Shown here one piece after another: positions 18,222 through 27,260 of a stretch of DNA of 64,000 nucleotides. The DNA comes from Saccharomycopsis phalli (lineage: Eukaryota > Ascomycota > Saccharomycetes > Ascoideales > Saccharomycopsidaceae): the NCBI GenBank assembly GCA_020342235.1, contig CP073213.1, positions 1,094,501-1,158,500 of the forward strand, written 5' to 3'. Each line of letters opens with the position of its first letter. The stretch's first letter is position 1. Both the position numbers and the translations under genes were made by a program. Under the pieces are notes generated by a model. That model was not told where the DNA came from and ran no database searches. It worked only from the letters and a program-made list of their open reading frames with translations.

Positions 18222-19091
18222 TTACAACCCCTGCCTAATCCTTCCATCAACACACACTACCCCATTGCCATTTTCAATCCACACGTCCCACTGCTCCCCC
18301 GCCTTGTTGCACCGGATGCTCAACGTATCACCGCAAAACAACGGGTACCTGTTGGAGTAGACAAACTCGCCGATCTTCGTGGCGGGATGACAGCGACTAA
18401 AAAACTGCAACATCAACGTCGCCGTCAAGGGCCCTTGCACTAGCAAGCCAGGGTACTTTTCCACGTTTTCCGCATACTGCCTGTCCCAATGGATCCGATG
18501 GCTGTTGAACGTCAAGGCACTGTACCGAAACAACATGATATCGGTCACAGTGAGGTCGAAGCTGCTGTCGTGGTTCCTGAACCGGTCGTAGTCTGCGGCA
18601 AGCTGCTTTGTGAGCCCCGCAAACCCGTCGTCGGTGTAGATCAACGTCCGGCTCTCGCGCACGCTCAAGTCGTTGCCGTTGAACATCTTGCGGTCGATGG
18701 TGACAAACACCCGGTTTTTCCGGCAGACGACCTTGTCGATTGTCTCGATGCAGCTGCCATACTCTCCGAGCACCAACGGGTTGTCGGTGTTGAACAACAC
18801 CTTGCCGCCGGCCCACAACCGGTGCAAATACAGGCCGCCAGCCGGCGCCTGGCACGTCTCGTAGCCGTCGGGCGCCAAGAGCGGCTCGTTGCTGGCCAAA
18901 TTGAAGTAGATAAAGTGTCCACCAGGCGGCACCCGGTCTCCTGGCACGAGTTTCTCGTGGCCTGGCGACACGGTGGACATCAACTGGTTGGCCTTGGTGG
19001 CAGAGACATCGTCGTCAAGCACCCACTTGCGGGACTTGGCCTGTTTCTGGAGCCGGAGCCCCGCCTGGAACACTGCCTTGAGCCTGTTCAT
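18222..19091 (-). CDS. HTD2: Mitochondrial 3-hydroxyacyl-thioester dehydratase
   Basis: Hot-dog-fold dehydratase of mitochondrial type II fatty-acid synthesis, the pathway that supplies octanoyl-ACP for lipoate. The 289 residues compare well with S. cerevisiae Htd2. The N-terminal part is a degenerate hot-dog domain (PGDRVPPGGHFIYFNLAS, LHRLWAGGKVLF). The C-terminal part carries the family hallmark RYSALTFNSHRIHWDRQYA (about residues 192-210), which holds the hydratase Asn/His pair, followed by YPGLLVQGPLTATLML. The gene is divergent from HER2 with only 52 bp between the two ATGs. Its product works upstream of LIP5, also in this window. Confidence 0.88.
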   Translation of the reverse strand: MNRLKAVFQAGLRLQKQAKSRKWVLDDDVSATKANQLMSTVSPGHEKLVPGDRVPPGGHFIYFNLASNEPLLAPDGYETCQAPAGGLYLHRLWAGGKVLFNTDNPLVLGEYGSCIETIDKVVCRKNRVFVTIDRKMFNGNDLSVRESRTLIYTDDGFAGLTKQLAADYDRFRNHDSSFDLTVTDIMLFRYSALTFNSHRIHWDRQYAENVEKYPGLLVQGPLTATLMLQFFSRCHPATKIGEFVYSNRYPLFCGDTLSIRCNKAGEQWDVWIENGNGVVCVDGRIRQGL

Positions 19092-19143
19092 GCCGGATTC
19101 GTGGTACCACTAGCGCGGACGAACGTCGAGAATCGCCCAGCCC
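19092..19143. promoter_or_regulatory. 52-bp shared promoter of HTD2 and HER2
   Basis: The only sequence between two divergent start codons. It is GC-rich, with no TATA box and no E-box. Either both transcripts have very short leaders or regulatory sites lie inside the coding regions. Confidence 0.6.
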
Positions 19144-20547
19144 ATGAACCTCGCACACGCAGGCAGAAGGTACAATATATTCACGTCCACGCGGCCAATT
19201 GACCGGATCCGCGCGCTGCTTGACCGCAGCAGAGACATGCCTCTTGCCGGTACCCTTTGTGCCGTCAAGGACAACATTGCCACCACGCAAGAGCCCACGA
19301 CCTGCGGGTCCGCGCTTCTCCGGCACTACGTGTCGCCGTTCGAGTCGACCGTCACCCTGATCTTGGAGCTGTGCGGCGCCACCATCGTCGGCAAGACCAA
19401 TCTCGATGAGTTTGGCATGGGCGACGCCAACAGCCACTCGGAGTTTGGCCAGACGTACAACCCGCGCTACGACTCGGGGCGCGGCGCCTCGCTTCCCGAA
19501 GACGACAAATACGTCCCTGGCGGCTCCTCCGGCGGCTCCGCTGCTGCTGTCGCCGCCGGAATATGCGACTTTTCCGTCGGCACTGACACCGGCGGCTCCG
19601 TCAGATTGCCCGCCGCGTATTGCGGCGTCACGGGGTTCAAGCCCTCGTACGGGCGTATTTCTAGGTGGGGCGTCACGGCATACGCCCAGTCGCTAGACAC
19701 TGTGGGGATATTTGCAAACAACGTCGCCACCGTGCAACGGGTGTTTGCTCCCTTGGACTCGTATGACGACAAGGACCCAACCAGCTTGCCCCAGGCACAA
19801 CGGGACGCGACTCGCCGGTTTGAAACCATCGCCACAACAAACATTGGCATTTCCCCAGAGTTTATGGTGGCAGGATTGTCCGAAACTACAGTCGTCGCGT
19901 TGAAACACGCCCTCGAACTTCTCCTGGCGTCCTACAACATTCTCCCTTTCAACTTGCCAGCGCTTCCGTATTGTCTTCCCACCTACTTCACCCTCGCCTT
20001 CTCCGAGGCCGCGTCAAACTTGTCGCGGTTTGACGGGATCCGCTACGGCTCCCAGGAAAAGGGCGCCGATTTCCCGTCGACAGTGCAAAACAGTCGGTCC
20101 AGCGGGTTTGGCGACGAGGTCCAGAAACGGATTCTCTTGGGAAACTACAACTTGAGCTCCGACAAGTTCCACAACAACTTCCTCAAGGCCCAAAGTGTCC
20201 GAGCCAGCTTGATCCGCCAGTTTGACTCGGTGTTCAAGCTCCCAAACGTGCTTTCGGGCCCTGAAAAGCCAGTCAGGGAGTCCAACTTGGACTTTATAAT
20301 TGCCCCAGTATCACGGGCTCCAGCTGTAAAAGTGTCTGACTACCAAAACCAGGCGAAACTGAACCCTATTAATTCATACATTAACGATGCGCTAGTGGTT
20401 CCTTCTTCCTTGGCGGGACTACCGTCGATTACAATTCCTTGGGGCAGTGGCCCGGTGCCAATTGGTATACAGGTCATTGGGCAATATGGAGACGATCAAC
20501 GAGTGTTGAGCTTTGCCAAGAAATTGGCTGAGCTGATGGAGGATTAG
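19144..20547 (+). CDS. HER2: Mitochondrial glutamyl-tRNA(Gln) amidotransferase subunit A
   Basis: Amidase subunit of the mitochondrial GatFAB complex, which converts Glu-tRNA(Gln) to Gln-tRNA(Gln). The protein has 467 residues. The Ser-cisSer-Lys triad is visible: Lys42 in CAVKDNIA, the GGSSGGSAAA loop (cis-Ser about 128) and nucleophile Ser152 in TDTGGSVRLPAA. The N-terminus (RRYNIFTS) matches family members, supporting the ATG at 19144 although it leaves only 52 bp to HTD2. The C-terminus SLAGLPSITIPWG and PIGIQVIG is typical of GatA. The last two codons, GAT TAG, are part of the first unit of a 33-bp tandem repeat. Confidence 0.95.
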   Translation: MNLAHAGRRYNIFTSTRPIDRIRALLDRSRDMPLAGTLCAVKDNIATTQEPTTCGSALLRHYVSPFESTVTLILELCGATIVGKTNLDEFGMGDANSHSEFGQTYNPRYDSGRGASLPEDDKYVPGGSSGGSAAAVAAGICDFSVGTDTGGSVRLPAAYCGVTGFKPSYGRISRWGVTAYAQSLDTVGIFANNVATVQRVFAPLDSYDDKDPTSLPQAQRDATRRFETIATTNIGISPEFMVAGLSETTVVALKHALELLLASYNILPFNLPALPYCLPTYFTLAFSEAASNLSRFDGIRYGSQEKGADFPSTVQNSRSSGFGDEVQKRILLGNYNLSSDKFHNNFLKAQSVRASLIRQFDSVFKLPNVLSGPEKPVRESNLDFIIAPVSRAPAVKVSDYQNQAKLNPINSYINDALVVPSSLAGLPSITIPWGSGPVPIGIQVIGQYGDDQRVLSFAKKLAELMED

Positions 20548-20639
20548 TTGAATGTGGTGTTGACAAGATGTAAGGATTAGTTTAATGTGGTGTTGGCCAG
20601 ATGGTAGGATTAGTTTAATGCGGTGTTGGCCAGATGGTT
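20541..20639. repeat. Three 33-bp tandem units beginning inside the HER2 stop codon
   Basis: Units start at 20541, 20574 and 20607 with GGATTAGTT. The TAG of the first unit is the HER2 stop codon, so the last codons of the gene are part of the repeated unit. Confidence 0.95.
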
Positions 20640-20854
20640 ATTAAATCAGTTGGCATATGGTATTAACAAGTGTAATAAAAAGGAATTCGTTTCTTTCTGA
20701 AGCTACACTATTCCGTTGGTTTCTCATATGCTTCTTGGCTACGCACCATTATCTTTCTGGTAATTGTACTCGTCTTATCCATTGTGCTTTCTTCCTTTCT
20801 GAAATTCCTGAAATCACCATCTCAAAATAACAGCCAAGACTTGTTGGAATTGAT

Positions 20855-20965
20855 TCTTTGAGGAAACGATATTTCCTTTTCCAGTATAATAGTCCGACTT
20901 TTTTCTAAATAGTCGAGTGAATATTTTAGCCACTTTTCAACTCGTAGCCTAGTTGCGGTATTGCA
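20855..20965 (-). repeat. Dispersed repeat family B
   Basis: On the minus strand it shows AACTAGGCTACG, GGCTAAAATATTCACTCG, ACTATTTAGAAAAAAGTC and CTGGAAAAGGAAAT, the block order of the copy at 55435. One frame reads KYSLDYLEKSRTIILEKE, similar to KIYSLDYSKSGHVYLEKR in that copy. Confidence 0.65.
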
Positions 20966-21236
20966 AAGTCCACAGTTGCACACATTTGCAAACCATATAG
21001 ATGAAACTAAAGCACCCAAAAACAATTGTAGATTTGATTAAATCATTTTACAGAGTTGTATTATTTACAGAGTTGTATGCATTTTACAATGTGATTGTCA
21101 TTAATGTTGTCAAAATACTAGTAAAAGTCAACCAACGCACAATGCAATTCACAAATTGCACAACCACCACACAAGCTCAAATTAAATCAAAAAACAACCT
21201 TGCTACATGATTTATTCCAGTCACCGTGAGCACATG

Positions 21237-21385
21237 GATGACATAATTTATTACATCAGCACCATGTTTTCGTGTTTGTGTGCAATGGATAACATAATCC
21301 ATTACATCAGCACCATGTTTTCGTGTTTGTGTGCATTGAATGACATAATTCATTACATCAGCATCGAGTTTACGTGCACGTGAGC
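21237..21385. promoter_or_regulatory. Triplicated 51-bp element in the CFT1 promoter
   Basis: Units start at 21237, 21288 and 21339 and share ACATAATYYATTACATCAGC, CATGTTTTCGTG and GTGTGCA. The third unit is diverged in its second half and ends in the E-box CACGTG at 21377-21382, 40 bp before the ATG. Confidence 0.8.
21377..21382. promoter_or_regulatory. CACGTGA E-box upstream of CFT1
   Basis: Cbf1-type core 40 bp upstream of the CFT1 ATG. Confidence 0.45.
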
Positions 21386-21421
21386 CAGGTATAACTTTGA
21401 AAATTCACACTGGAGAGCAAG

Positions 21422-24400
21422 ATGGATGTCTACAAGCAGATCATTGAGCCCACAAAAGTCCAAGGGTCAATAGCGTGTCACTTCACGCTGGCCACAAAGA
21501 AGGATGTGATTGTATCGAAAGGCACGTTGCTACAGGTGTTTGAGGTCACCGAGGACAAGAAGTTGGCGCTCAAGGCTCAGATGAAGGTGCATGGACTTAT
21601 TACGGAAATCAAGTCCATGCGGACGATTGAGTCGCGTGACTTGGACTATTTGCTAGTGGCGACGAAGCACGCGAAGATATCTGTCATCAAGTGGAACTTT
21701 GAGACGCACAACATCGAGACCGTGTCGCTCCACTACTATGAGAACTTCTTTGAGAACAACTCGCCGGTAAAAGAGGTTTCGCACGTGAAGATGATCACGG
21801 ATCCAAACAACGAGTGTGCGTGTATGATATTCAACGATCTATTGGCGTTTCTCCCCATAAAAAAGCAGAATGACCAGTACAAGCACAAGGAAAAGTCCGA
21901 GGACGACGTGGATATGGAAGATGACGACGAAGATGATGACGACAGTCTGGTGATTTACAAGCTGACGTTCATTGTAGCCGCGAACATGTTGGAGGCGTCG
22001 GTGTCGAATATTGTGGACTGCAAGTTTTTGCACAACTACCGTGAACCGACGTTGGGAATTTTGTTTGCACCAAAGGAAACATGGGCCGGGAACTTGAAAA
22101 AAGACAAGGATCTGTGCCACTTTGTGACACTATCATTGGACCTCGACAAGAAGACGTCGACAACCATTATCTCGCTCAACAAGTTGCCATACGACTTGTT
22201 TGAGATTGTCCCGTTGAAAGACCCGCTCAATGGGTGCATTCTCTTGGGGTGCAACGAGTTGCTCCACGTGGACACGTCGGGGTCTTCCCAGGGGATCATA
22301 ACCAACAAGTTTGCCACGAGCATCACAGACTATCGGAGTTTCACCAAGGACCAAGCGGATCTCGATCTCAATCTCGAGCACTGTGTGTTGCAGGACTTTG
22401 ATGTTTTGCCGGAAAAGTTACTTTTGATCAGCGAGACGGGGGTTTTCTACTGGCTCAACTTCAAGGTCGAAGGCCGGCTTGTGCGGACGTTTGAGATTGT
22501 GGAGATTGACCGGCTATTGTATGACGGGAAGCATTTCAGCGGGCCACTTGCCGCGTGCAGCACCGGCAGGCACGTGCTAGTGGCATCACGTGACGGAGAT
22601 GCGGTGTTTGCTGAATTGGTTGGGGAGTTTGGCAAAGTGGAGAAGAGTAAGGTGAGTGATGAGGATGATATTGATTATAGTGACGACGAGAAGGAGGAGA
22701 AGGAGAAGGAGAAGGAAAAGGAAGAAAAAGATGGGGAGACTGACGATTCGGTGATTGACGATTCCATGATTGACGACTCTGTGATCGAGGTGCCCAATGG
22801 GGAGATCCAGTTTGTCATTACCGACACGCTCATCAATCTTGGATCAATGAGCGATTTCACGATGGCTCCGTTGGCGACACAGAAGTTCAGCGGGGGTTTG
22901 AGCAATCCCAACTATGGCGAGATTTCCATTGTAGGCAGCAGCGGAAATGAGAAGTTGGGGTCGATTACCACGGTGACGCCGTCGGTGATGCCTGAAATTG
23001 TGTCTACGCTAAAATTCAGCACGATTGACCGGGTATGGACGTTACACGGAGCGTCGGAGCGGGTCACGACCCGGGGCATTACTTTGCGCAAAGAGTACCA
23101 TTATTTGGTGACGACCAACGCCAAGAACGGCAAGTCCGACTTGTTTGAGGCGAACAACGGGTTCCAGAATGTGTCCACCAAGACTGGGTTCCAGAAGGAC
23201 GAGGTGATTGTGACCATTGGGTTCATCAATAGCAAGCAGAACATTGTGCAGGTCACGGAGAACTATGTGTATCTCTATGATTTGAACTTCAAGTTGTTGA
23301 TGCTGTTGACCGTGAAGGACTTGGGGGTCAATCCGAAGCTGCGGAACGTGGAGGAGACCGGGCTTGATGGCGAGACGATTGTGGTGGAGAAGAAGGTGCT
23401 ACCTGAGATTGTGTACGGGCACTTGCACGAGGACTTTTTGTTGGTGACCACGAGCAACGGGACGTTGCGGATCCTTGAGTTTGTGCCGCGGGAGATTGAC
23501 AAGTTGCGCAAAGAGAAGAGTCCTGGGGTCAAGTGGTACGAGTTTGTGCCGGTGCCGGCGATTTTGAAGGATGAGGTCATCATCACGGGCACGATTTCAC
23601 GGAGCCCGTTGTTTTCTTCGGTGAATAACGTGGCTGGAGTGGTGCAAAACGTCACTGGAGCGGTGCAAAACGTCACTGGAGCGCAAGACGAGCTGGTGGA
23701 GTTAGATAGCGGCACCATTGACGACCAAGAGCAAGGGATATTGTTTCTTGTGGCCACAGTGGACAACCGGGTTGCGGTTTTCCAAAAGAACCACTCGCAG
23801 AAGGTGTTCCAGTTGAACCACGTGGACAAGTTGTCTGAGCAGCTCAGCCTTGGTTTTTTCAGCATCAACGAGGGCGATCCGGACCCATTCATCAAGCAGA
23901 TTATGCTCGTTGATCTCGGCGACCGGCACGTGTGCCGGCAGTATCTTTCTGTGTTGACCATTGGCGGCGAGACGTACTTTTACGAGTTGTACTACGACCG
24001 GCAGAACCGCATTGCGCGGTTCAAGAAGGAGGAACACACGCTCATCACCGGAGCGCCGGAAAATGCGTTCCCTTGGGGCACGCGGATCGAGCGGCGGTTT
24101 GTGTACGTGGACGACTTTGAAAACGGCTTGAAGGTGCTCTTTGTCACTGGTATTGTGCCGTACGTGGTGATCAAAGAGCATCATTCCGGACCGCGGGTGT
24201 TTAAGTTCACCAAGCTTGCGGCAATCACGTTTGCGCGGTTCCAGGCCCAGGGTCTCGACAATTTTGTGTTTGTCGACGACCAGATGAACGCACGAATCGC
24301 GCGAATCCCCTATGGCAGCACGAGCTACTGCAACTTGTTGCCGGTGAGCAAACATCTACTTGGCGAGAGCATCAAGGCAATCACGTATCACCAGTCGACG

Positions 24401-25651
24401 AACATGTTCCTTGTGTCGACGTTTAAAGACATCCCATACGTGTGTCTTGACGAGGAAGGCAACATCATCTCAGGGACCGAGGAAGACAAGCCCAAGGCGC
24501 ACGCGTACAAAGGCAGTCTCAAGCTTGTTTCGCCCACAACGTGGTCCGTCATTGATGAGTTCCAGTTTGCCGACAACCAAGTGGCGCTCACAGTCAAGTC
24601 CATGAACCTCACGCCACTTCCAGCGTCTGACGGTGATGGGTATCTGGACATGTTCAGCCACTTCCAGGGCATGATCCGGCGCAAGAAGGAGGTGATTTTG
24701 GTCGGCACCGGCAAGCTTCGAATGGAGGACGTGCCGTCCTACGGCTCGCTCCATTTGTTTGAGATTACAGACGTGGTTCCGGAGATTGGCAAGCCCGAAG
24801 TGTACCACAAGCTCAAGGAGCTGTTTAAAGAGGACACCCGTGGAGCTGTGACCGCAGTCACTGAGATTAGCGGCCGATTTTTGACGTCCCAAGGCCAAAA
24901 GGTCATTGTACGACGGTTACAGGAAGACAGCACAGTGGAGTTGGTGGCGTTTCTCGACACGTCGCTCTACGTATCCGAGGCCAAGTCGTTTGGCAACTTG
25001 TTGTTGTTGGGCGACATGATGAAGTCGATCTGGCTCGTGGGGTTCGACGCCGGACCGTATCGCATGATCATGTTGTCCAAAGACATTGCCCATGTTGATG
25101 TCACCGCCGCAGACTTTATCAGCCACAGCGGCGACTTGTACTTTCTCGTCGGCGACAACGACCAGAACTTGCACCTTCTCCAGTTTGACCCTGAGGACCC
25201 GGCCTCCGCCTCAGGACAGCGACTTATCCGTAAGGCCACTTTCCACATCAACACCACTACCACCACCATGCGACTTGTGCCGAAACACGCCGACTCACCG
25301 GCAGAGACTTTTGTCGTTGGGGCAAACGTCGACGGATCCATGTATTCCGTGACGCCAATCTCCGAAGACGCGTACCGCCGGATGTACGTGCTCCAGCAGC
25401 AGCTCATTGACAAGGAGCCGCACTACATGGGGCTCAATCCGCGGCTGAACCGGGTCTCGCCTGCGTATGAGACGATCAACAAGAACTTGACGTTTAATCT
25501 GTCGCAGCAAACACGCCTGTTGATTGACTGGGACGTGTTGGAGACGTTTGTCAAGTTGAGTATTGATCGGCGGAAGCAGTTGGCGCTCAAGGCGGGTCGG
25601 TATGCGTATGGTGAGATTTGGAAGGATATGGTGGAGCATAGTTTGGGGTAG
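21422..25651 (+). CDS. CFT1: Cleavage and polyadenylation factor subunit Cft1 (CPSF160)
   Basis: Large beta-propeller scaffold of the nuclear mRNA 3'-end processing complex, which binds the polyadenylation region together with Pfs2 and Yth1. The 1409 residues exceed S. cerevisiae Cft1 (about 1357). The N-terminal propeller starts MDVYKQIIEPTKVQGS. Two acidic loops are visible (DVDMEDDDEDDDD near residue 163 and a Glu/Lys-rich run near 420). A CPSF-A type C-terminal propeller includes VPSYGSLHLFEITDVVPE and GSMYSVTPISEDAYRRM, ending TVKLSIDRRKQLALKAG-like helices. A short in-frame 24-bp duplication near 23625-23690 gives repeated VQNVTGA. The final codons and TAG belong to the first unit of a 14-bp array. 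Confidence 0.93.
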   Translation: MDVYKQIIEPTKVQGSIACHFTLATKKDVIVSKGTLLQVFEVTEDKKLALKAQMKVHGLITEIKSMRTIESRDLDYLLVATKHAKISVIKWNFETHNIETVSLHYYENFFENNSPVKEVSHVKMITDPNNECACMIFNDLLAFLPIKKQNDQYKHKEKSEDDVDMEDDDEDDDDSLVIYKLTFIVAANMLEASVSNIVDCKFLHNYREPTLGILFAPKETWAGNLKKDKDLCHFVTLSLDLDKKTSTTIISLNKLPYDLFEIVPLKDPLNGCILLGCNELLHVDTSGSSQGIITNKFATSITDYRSFTKDQADLDLNLEHCVLQDFDVLPEKLLLISETGVFYWLNFKVEGRLVRTFEIVEIDRLLYDGKHFSGPLAACSTGRHVLVASRDGDAVFAELVGEFGKVEKSKVSDEDDIDYSDDEKEEKEKEKEKEEKDGETDDSVIDDSMIDDSVIEVPNGEIQFVITDTLINLGSMSDFTMAPLATQKFSGGLSNPNYGEISIVGSSGNEKLGSITTVTPSVMPEIVSTLKFSTIDRVWTLHGASERVTTRGITLRKEYHYLVTTNAKNGKSDLFEANNGFQNVSTKTGFQKDEVIVTIGFINSKQNIVQVTENYVYLYDLNFKLLMLLTVKDLGVNPKLRNVEETGLDGETIVVEKKVLPEIVYGHLHEDFLLVTTSNGTLRILEFVPREIDKLRKEKSPGVKWYEFVPVPAILKDEVIITGTISRSPLFSSVNNVAGVVQNVTGAVQNVTGAQDELVELDSGTIDDQEQGILFLVATVDNRVAVFQKNHSQKVFQLNHVDKLSEQLSLGFFSINEGDPDPFIKQIMLVDLGDRHVCRQYLSVLTIGGETYFYELYYDRQNRIARFKKEEHTLITGAPENAFPWGTRIERRFVYVDDFENGLKVLFVTGIVPYVVIKEHHSGPRVFKFTKLAAITFARFQAQGLDNFVFVDDQMNARIARIPYGSTSYCNLLPVSKHLLGESIKAITYHQSTNMFLVSTFKDIPYVCLDEEGNIISGTEEDKPKAHAYKGSLKLVSPTTWSVIDEFQFADNQVALTVKSMNLTPLPASDGDGYLDMFSHFQGMIRRKKEVILVGTGKLRMEDVPSYGSLHLFEITDVVPEIGKPEVYHKLKELFKEDTRGAVTAVTEISGRFLTSQGQKVIVRRLQEDSTVELVAFLDTSLYVSEAKSFGNLLLLGDMMKSIWLVGFDAGPYRMIMLSKDIAHVDVTAADFISHSGDLYFLVGDNDQNLHLLQFDPEDPASASGQRLIRKATFHINTTTTTMRLVPKHADSPAETFVVGANVDGSMYSVTPISEDAYRRMYVLQQQLIDKEPHYMGLNPRLNRVSPAYETINKNLTFNLSQQTRLLIDWDVLETFVKLSIDRRKQLALKAGRYAYGEIWKDMVEHSLG
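23625..23690 (+). repeat. In-frame 24-bp duplication in CFT1
   Basis: Two near-perfect 24-bp copies plus one diverged copy encode GVVQNVTGAVQNVTGAQ. They lie in a loop region between propeller blades, about residues 735-755. Confidence 0.85.
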
Positions 25652-25735
25652 AGAAGTTTGGGTAGAGAAGTTTGGGTAGAGAAGTTTGGGCAGAGAAGTT
25701 TGGATAGAGAAGTTTTGGTAGAAAAGTTTGAGTGA
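25640..25735. repeat. 14-bp array starting in the CFT1 stop codon
   Basis: Five to six units of TAGAGAAGTTTGGG. The first TAG is the CFT1 stop codon and the upstream TTTGGGG encodes its last residues, so the array overlaps the end of the gene. Confidence 0.92.
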
Positions 25736-25854
25736 ATGAACATAGTTTGGATGAGTGAGTGGTTGATTGAGATGGACGTGTTGATATAATGTAGAATGAC
25801 ATGGCAGAGATAGTTTGAGTAGATTGTGCTAATACAGGATTCATGAATGTTTTA

Positions 25855-25945
25855 ATATAGTAACTAGAATACGTGAATATATTCGCTTACAATTCAGAGA
25901 AAAGTCGCTATTTATACTTGAAATAAAACAACCGTTCGTCAGAGA
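25855..25945 (+). repeat. Dispersed repeat family B, diverged copy
   Basis: Blocks AACTAGAATACG, AATATATTCGCTTAC and AGAGAAAAGTCGCTATTTAT follow the family order. One frame reads TRIREYIRLQFREKSLFILE, comparable to other copies. Confidence 0.5.
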
Positions 25946-26194
25946 ACTAACCCCAATAGGTCTGAGTTCTTATCCTCAAATGGTGATTTCAGGAAAACAT
26001 ACAATGAAGAAAAAAGAAGCAAAGTTGCCAAGATTAGCATAATTAATGAAAAGAGTGGAAATGGTGCGTAGTCAAGAAGCATGTAAAAGACTAAATGGAT
26101 TAGTGTAGCTTCAAAAAGAACACAACCCTTTTTTCACAAGTTTGTAGATTATGTACTATGCAATTACAACCTTCAAGAAGGGAAGCCGGGCAGG

Positions 26195-26295
26195 TAGTCC
26201 CTCCGGGGCAAGACTCAATAGCTCCTTCTGAGTCATATCACCCTCCGGGGGAGCCTAGTATATCTATAGAAGTAAATAAACGTATTATTATTATA
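26195..26295 (-). repeat. Dispersed repeat family A, diverged copy
   Basis: On the minus strand it reads AATAATAATACG, CTTCTATAGATATAC and TAGGCTCCCCCGGAGGG, matching the first half of the family. Confidence 0.5.
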
Positions 26296-26599
26296 ATTGC
26301 CAGTCTTGGATGCAAATGCCCAGTGAAATGACTACATCAGGTCAGGTAGTAAACTACCTGGAACATCTATCGATTTAAGAACCTCTGGTTTATAATCAAT
26401 CATTTGATTCTAAAGGAACAAAATATAGAGTTTATAACAAGAGCTTCATGATCGTTAAATATCTCTACTTTTATAAACTCTGACAGCTAACAAGGTATAG
26501 CATGTACTTTCCATTGAAATTAACAAGCATACCTGTCAATGTCAATTTCGTCGACTACAAAGTGACATCATTACAAACGTATGCTCAGGTATTTACTCA

Positions 26600-26690
26600 A
26601 TAATAATAATATTTATCAAAGCTATAGCCATACTAAGCTCCCAGGAGAGATTTATACTTTTCCGTCCACGACTAAGAACGGTGGCCCTTA
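26600..26690 (+). repeat. Dispersed repeat family A
   Basis: Blocks AATAATAATATTTATCAAAG, CTATAGCCATACTAAGCTCC, CAGGAGAGATTTATACTTTT and CGACTAAGAACGG match the copies at 17463 and 32970 closely. Confidence 0.7.
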
Positions 26691-27260
26691 TTTACTTAAT
26701 TATAATGAGTTTTGTTTGTAATTGAATAATCAAAACGGTAGTGAAGATTAAATTAATTTCACTACTTGTCTGTAACTATAGAAATATCTCCCTTTATAGG
26801 AGAGACGCCCCCTCATAAGTTCCTATGGTCATGTGTTTCACTACGTTACAACTGCATGTCCTGCATGTTGCGCCATTCGTGAGTGCATCCACCATATAAT
26901 AGCTTCTCCGTTATAGGTGACTTACTGTCGGTTTTTACCTCGACATTATTCTTTTGTAGTTTAACCTGCTAGAGATGCTACGAGGAATGTAGGATGCAGG
27001 TATCCTAGATACGTGCCTTTAATGGAGTAGGATGAGCAAGATAGCCAATGCAATAATGCTAATACAAGTCAAAGGAATAATAGAAACATAGACAAGTCCA
27101 AACGATAATACAAATACATATAGTCAATGCAATAATATAAATAATCCAAGTCTTGAAATATATAAACACCTATAATAAAAGACAGTCAATGCCACAAACA
27201 TCACCCTCTACCTAACATTTCTACATCCCTAATTAACATGAATTTACAATATTTACTCGC

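Larger units (their letters stand above)
20548..21421. other. Intergenic region between HER2 and CFT1
   Basis: Holds the end of the 33-bp array, a family-B copy on the minus strand (20855-20965), an AT-rich middle part, and a 51-bp triplicated element (21237-21385) that leads into the CFT1 start. Confidence 0.6.
25652..27260. other. 1.6-kb intergenic region with a cluster of dispersed repeats
   Basis: Convergent spacer between CFT1 and RPP1. It holds a family-B copy (25855-25945), a family-A copy on the minus strand (about 26195-26295) and one on the plus strand (26600-26690). A further CTATAG/CTCCC-like fragment lies near 26775. The mix of inverted A copies suggests decayed mobile-element insertions. 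No reverse-transcriptase or integrase coding remnant is recognisable. Confidence 0.55.
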
